From contig JBFWLB010000033.1 of assembly GCA_050252335.1 (NCBI GenBank), forward strand, positions 1 through 31,739: 31,739 nt of DNA, read 5' to 3'. Positions 31,717 through 31,739 of this stretch are shown piece by piece (the first letter of the stretch is position 1; each line of letters starts with the position of its first letter). Position numbers and translations under genes: made by a program. The notes below the pieces were generated by a model. The model saw only the letters and a list, made by a program, of their open reading frames with translations. It was not told where the DNA came from and searched no databases. This DNA is from Berkiella_A sp050252335. Lineage in GTDB: Bacteria; Pseudomonadota; Gammaproteobacteria; Berkiellales; Berkiellaceae.

Positions 31717-31739
31717 TTTTAAGAAAATCTAGAGACTTT

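Overview
The window looks like chromosomal DNA from an AT-rich gammaproteobacterium. I infer a host-associated member of the Legionellales (Legionella/Coxiella/Berkiella-like). The conserved part fits a gammaproteobacterium: a yraN-diaA-dolP cluster, an ABC exporter of MsbA type, CorA, a type IVa pilin with a sigma-54-like promoter, and a tRNA-Thr. The accessory part fits an intracellular lifestyle: a WH2/polyproline protein, a eukaryotic-type Ser/Thr kinase with large tandem repeats, long coiled-coil and orphan proteins, and two RAYT (Y1) transposases. The species assignment is inference; nothing here identifies it uniquely.

Layout. 1-2019 (minus): a truncated multi-pass TMTC-like protein downstream of pilA, with a small relic of a second pilin 3' end and a terminator between them. 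2231-2341: a promoter and tRNA-Thr(CGU). 2431-3596 (minus): an orphan HBM sensor-domain protein, then a short peptide with a double-glycine-type leader. 3662-4882: a membrane-anchored amidohydrolase. 4889-6331: a RAYT gene between REP-like sequences. 6367-7466: a Fur box, a small protein and an outer-membrane barrel. 7668-10458: an SDR enzyme with a signal peptide, peptide deformylase and an HDAC-family deacetylase.

10505-18322 (minus) is the most unusual block. It reads kinase, 103-aa protein, 867-aa WH2/polyproline coiled-coil protein, 514-aa coiled-coil protein. The kinase carries 105-bp tandem repeats inserted between the N-lobe and the catalytic loop, plus a second 54-bp repeat array in its C-terminal half. 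I infer that this is a cluster of host-directed (effector-like) proteins acting on signalling and actin. The nearby 657-aa orphan protein (28576-30549) may belong to the same class.

18540-21595 (minus) is the housekeeping yraN-diaA-dolP-FAD oxidase operon. A divergent SGNH-hydrolase-like membrane protein, an ABC exporter translationally coupled to an APH-fold phosphotransferase, and CorA follow on the plus strand. Then come a FlgJ-type glucosaminidase, a P-loop ATPase, a small lipoprotein-like gene, the 657-aa orphan and a second RAYT (30721-31716). The two RAYT paralogues lie in the same orientation about 25 kb apart and share a similar upstream end motif.
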